Positions 3,554-6,200 of a stretch of 6,200 bases of DNA are shown here, in pieces (within the stretch, counting starts at the first letter, position 1; the number at the start of each line of letters is the position of its first letter). This DNA comes from JAGNHB01 sp964436005. Its GTDB lineage: Bacteria; Acidobacteriota; JAAYUB01. A program made the position numbers and the translations under genes. Where the stretch lies: positions 1 to 6,200 of the forward strand of contig CAYTBK010000207.1 in NCBI GenBank assembly GCA_964436005.1. The letters are read 5' to 3'. Below the pieces are notes generated by a model. That model was not told where the DNA came from, did no database searches, and worked only from the letters and a program-made list of their open reading frames with translations.

Positions 3554-6200
3554 TTAGAACGTTTCGAACTCCTCGTCCAGGTGGTCGGCGCCGTCCATCT
3601 TCAGGTTGACGCCGCCTTCCGCCGCCTCCCCTTTGCCGGGCAGGCCTGCGGGCCTCTTGGCCCGTCCCTCCTTGGCCCCGGGCTGGGCCTTGGAATGAAC
3701 CGGGGTGGCGCTGCCCAACGCCCGGGGAGGCCGCCTCGCACCGGCCAGGACGCGCCGCCCCCCGTCGTCGCCGATGTTGAAGAACGCCACCGTGTCCTGC
3801 AGTTGCACCGCCTGGCTGGAAAGCTCCTCCGAGGTGGAGGCCATCTCTTCGGCCGCGGACGCGTTCTGCTGGATGACCCGGTCGAGTTCCTGGATGGCCT
3901 TGTTGATCTGCCCGGCGCCCGCGCTCATCTCGTTGCTGGCGGCGCTGATTTCCTGGACCAGTTCCGCCGTGCGCTGGATGTCGGGAACGATGTTGGCCAG
4001 AAGGTTGCCGGCCCGTTCGGCCACTTCCACGCTGGAAGAGGAGAGCTGCTTGATTTCTGCCGCCGCGACCTGGCTGCGCTCGGCCAGCTTGCGGACTTCG
4101 GAGGCGACGACCGCGAAACCCTTGCCGTGTTCGCCCGCCCGGGCCGCCTCGATGGCCGCGTTCAGGGCGAGCATGTTGGTCTGCCGGGCGATTTCCTCGA
4201 TGATCAGGATCTTGCCGGCGATGTTCTTCATGGCCTCCACGGTTTCCGCCACCGCCTGACCGCCGATCTTCGCGTCGCCGGAAGCCTTCATGGCGATGTG
4301 CTCGGTCTGCTGGGCGTTGTCGGCGTTCTGCTTGATGTTGGACGTCATCTGCTCCACCGAGGAGGAAACCTCCTCCACGGAGGCCGCCTGCTGGGCCGCG
4401 CCGTGGGACATGCTCTGCGAGCTCGAGCTGAGCTCGCCGCTGCCCGCGGCGACGTTGCTGGCGGCCTGCTTGACGTCCCCGACCACTTCCGTCAACCGGG
4501 CGACCATGGCCTGAAGGGCGTGCATCAGCTCATCCTGTTCGGACCGCGCCTGCAGGTGCACCATCAGGTCGCCCTTGGCGATATGCGATGCCGATTCCGC
4601 CACGTCCTTCATGGAAGACAGCAGGACGTTGAGGCTTTCCTTGATCATGTTGAACTGGCCCTTGTATTCCTTGGTGATGATGGGCGGGGTCATGCCCTTG
4701 GAAATCTTGTCCAGGTAGTCGGCCGTCCCCAGGAGCGGGGTGACGATGTTGGTGATGGCGGCGTTCACGCCGCTCACCAGCTTGTTCCAACCGCCGACGA
4801 AGAGCGCCGCGTCCGCCCGCTTGTCCAGCTCGCCGTTGGCCGCCGCCTGGATGATGACGTCGATCTGTTCCAGCAGCGAGCCCATGGTGCGGACCATGTT
4901 GTTGAGGTTGTTCTTGATCTCGTTGAAGTCGCCGTTGTAGTTGGACGTGATGAGCGGAGGGATGTCGCCCTTGGCGATCCGGTCCACGTACTCCGCCGCC
5001 ATGTTCAGCGGCCCGATCACCGCGTCCAGCGTATCGTTCACCCCCTGTACGATCTTGTGGAAATCCCCCTGGTGCTTCGACGCGTCCGCCCGGGCGTCCA
5101 GCTTGCCTTCCACGGCGGCCCGCGACAGCCTGGCCGTGTCGGCCACCAGCAGGTTCACCGCGTCGATGCACTGGTTGAGGTTGTTCTTGATCTCGTTGAA
5201 GTCGCCGTTGTAGTTGTCCGTGATGCGCGGGGGCACGTTGCCCTTGGCGATCCGGTCCACGTACTCCGCTGCCACGTTCAGCGGCCCGATCACCGCGTCC
5301 AGCGTGTCGTTCACGCCGCGCAGGAGCTTGCGGTAGACGCCCTGCGCCCGGTCCGGATTGGTGCGCCGGTCCAGGTGGCCATCCTTGGCGGCCTGGATCA
5401 CGACCCCGACCTCCTCCACCAGGACATCGATGGCCTCCATGCACTGGTTGAGGTTGTTCTTGATCTCGTTGAAATCGCCCTTGTACTCTTCATTGATGTG
5501 CGGGGGCTTCTCGCCCTTGGCGATCCGGTCGACGTATTCGGCCGCCACGTTCAGGGGGCCGATCACGGCATCCAGGACCTTGTTGAAACCGGCAGGGATG
5601 TCGCGGAACTCGGCGTTGATCTTCTCCGGGTCGGCCCGCACGTCGAGTTTTCCGTTCACGGCGGCCTGGATCAGCCGCTCCGTCTCCGTCTTCATCCCGG
5701 AGATGATCTTGCTGACGTTGCCCATCACGAAAATCCCGGCCCCGATGCCCAGGGCGACGATGAGGATGATGATGATGGTCATCATGGTGACAGACGCGCT
5801 GGCCGTCGCCGTGTTGCTTTCCGCCGTCTTCTTGGCGAAAGCGACGGTGTTTCCGAGGATCTTGTTGATGGACCCTTCCACGATTTTGTGTCCGTCGATG
5901 GCCGCCGAGCTGCGCAGGATGACCAGGGCCTCGGCGTCCCCTTCCGGCGTGTTCTTGGTCGAAGCCTCGTTCATCTTCTTGATTTCCGCCCACAAGGCTT
6001 CATATCCGATTTTCAGCGTGTCGAGGTTCTTCTTGTCCTCGTCCGAGGCGACGTTCTTCTCATAGTCGGCCCAAGCCTGGCGCTGCTCCCGGTCGAGTTC
6101 GTTGACCCGGTCCACGTACTTCCGGATGTCCTCGGGAGTGGACGCGATCATGGCGTCGCGGTAGGCCGAACGGTACTGCTGGTACATGATTGACATTCTC
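3554..6200 (-). CDS. Methyl-accepting chemotaxis protein with poly-HAMP array and C-terminal docking pentapeptide (5' end cut by window)
   Basis: This is a membrane chemoreceptor whose signalling tip controls CheA through CheW. Residues below count from the ATG at 6196. The frame stays open to the window edge and TM1 is absent, so the true start lies outside. Residues 1-136 look like the C-terminal part of a 4-helix-bundle sensor domain. TM2 is about 137-158 (MMTIIIILIVALGIGAGIFVM). Residues 176-539 are four 91-residue HAMP-type units, followed by a canonical HAMP at about 533-572. The signalling domain spans about 573-808, with its tip at EEIARQTNMLALNAAIEAAR (667-686). Candidate methylation pairs are E608/E609, E615/Q616, E783/E784 and E790/E791. 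The hairpin is one heptad shorter per arm than Tsr, consistent with class 34H. A 67-residue Gly/Ala/Lys/Arg/Pro-rich linker (809-875) ends in EFETF, resembling the NWETF tether for CheR/CheB. The stop TAA is at 3556-3554. The ligand is unknown. Confidence 0.95.
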   Translation of the reverse strand, partial: RMSIMYQQYRSAYRDAMIASTPEDIRKYVDRVNELDREQRQAWADYEKNVASDEDKKNLDTLKIGYEALWAEIKKMNEASTKNTPEGDAEALVILRSSAAIDGHKIVEGSINKILGNTVAFAKKTAESNTATASASVTMMTIIIILIVALGIGAGIFVMGNVSKIISGMKTETERLIQAAVNGKLDVRADPEKINAEFRDIPAGFNKVLDAVIGPLNVAAEYVDRIAKGEKPPHINEEYKGDFNEIKNNLNQCMEAIDVLVEEVGVVIQAAKDGHLDRRTNPDRAQGVYRKLLRGVNDTLDAVIGPLNVAAEYVDRIAKGNVPPRITDNYNGDFNEIKNNLNQCIDAVNLLVADTARLSRAAVEGKLDARADASKHQGDFHKIVQGVNDTLDAVIGPLNMAAEYVDRIAKGDIPPLITSNYNGDFNEIKNNLNNMVRTMGSLLEQIDVIIQAAANGELDKRADAALFVGGWNKLVSGVNAAITNIVTPLLGTADYLDKISKGMTPPIITKEYKGQFNMIKESLNVLLSSMKDVAESASHIAKGDLMVHLQARSEQDELMHALQAMVARLTEVVGDVKQAASNVAAGSGELSSSSQSMSHGAAQQAASVEEVSSSVEQMTSNIKQNADNAQQTEHIAMKASGDAKIGGQAVAETVEAMKNIAGKILIIEEIARQTNMLALNAAIEAARAGEHGKGFAVVASEVRKLAERSQVAAAEIKQLSSSSVEVAERAGNLLANIVPDIQRTAELVQEISAASNEMSAGAGQINKAIQELDRVIQQNASAAEEMASTSEELSSQAVQLQDTVAFFNIGDDGGRRVLAGARRPPRALGSATPVHSKAQPGAKEGRAKRPAGLPGKGEAAEGGVNLKMDGADHLDEEFETF
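4580..5671 (-). repeat. Four tandem 273-bp units encoding 91-residue HAMP-type modules
   Basis: Within the receptor gene the motif gttgagg (plus strand) recurs at 4628, 4901, 5174 and 5447, exactly 273 bases apart. Units cover 5399-5671, 5126-5398, 4853-5125 and 4580-4852. In protein each unit carries a variable half (AAxxGxLDxRxD-like) and a conserved half (GPLNVAAEYVDRIAKG, then PP, then GDFNEIKNNLN). The conserved halves of units 2 and 3 share a 43-base identical run (4901-4943 and 5174-5216) plus further long identical stretches. Unit 4, nearest the signalling domain, is the most diverged (GQFNMIKESLN). The two halves probably correspond to two alternating HAMP subtypes. Confidence 0.92.

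Noticed and set aside
5759..5791. A gatgat-rich, microsatellite-like stretch that could be a phase-variable tract.
   Set aside because: It is imperfect, its unit is three bases so slippage would not shift the frame, and it is explained by the Met/Ile-rich TM2 segment.
3437..6193. A 918-codon open frame on the plus strand opposite the receptor gene.
   Set aside because: Its translation is a repetitive Val/Leu/His/Asp-rich string that mirrors the HAMP repeats. The minus-strand frame encodes a fully recognisable receptor. Long antisense frames are expected in GC-rich DNA.
6194..6196. The ATG at 6196 as the true start of the receptor.
   Set aside because: The frame is open to the window edge, the product would lack TM1, and it would begin in the middle of the periplasmic helical domain. 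The start is more likely outside the window.

Overview
All seven protein genes in this window lie on the minus strand and read from right to left. They form one chemosensory (che) gene cluster in the order mcp, cheW, cheR-like, metallo-beta-lactamase-fold hydrolase, cheR-like, cheD, cheB. The first gene runs off the right edge (its 5' end is missing) and cheB runs off the left edge (its 3' end is missing). No cheA, cheY, cheZ, cheC or flagellar gene is visible, so the kinase and output regulator must be encoded elsewhere. The DNA is GC-rich, with tightly packed genes: 4-base overlaps at two junctions, a 17-base overlap at a third, and gaps of about 29 to 70 bases elsewhere. The receptor style (a membrane-anchored 4-helix-bundle sensor, a long poly-HAMP region and a signalling hairpin one heptad shorter per arm than E. 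coli Tsr), together with cheD and cheB, suggests a Desulfobacterota/Deltaproteobacteria-like organism. That assignment is an inference from style, not a demonstrated match.

Right part (3554-6200): a chemoreceptor of at least 881 codons. Only the C-terminal part of its periplasmic domain is in view, followed by TM2 and four tandem 91-residue HAMP-type units with an exact 273-bp period. After these come one canonical HAMP, an MCP signalling domain with recognisable methylation sites, and a 67-residue flexible tail ending in a CheR/CheB-docking-like pentapeptide (EFETF, compare NWETF). A GC-rich inverted repeat followed by TTTT sits just after its stop codon.

Middle part (1727-3483): cheW with a strong Shine-Dalgarno, then a short CheR-like methyltransferase lacking the N-terminal helical domain, then a complete-motif MBL-fold hydrolase translationally coupled to it by a GTGA overlap.

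Left part (1-1697): a second short CheR-like methyltransferase that also lacks the N-terminal domain, cheD (receptor glutamine deamidase) and cheB (response-regulator methylesterase), coupled by overlaps.

Together the cluster encodes one receptor, its coupling protein and a full set of receptor-modifying activities (methylation, demethylation, deamidation). The unusual parts are the two N-terminally stripped CheR paralogs, whose motifs are degraded in different places, and the MBL-fold enzyme embedded between them. These are the best candidates for something not yet described.
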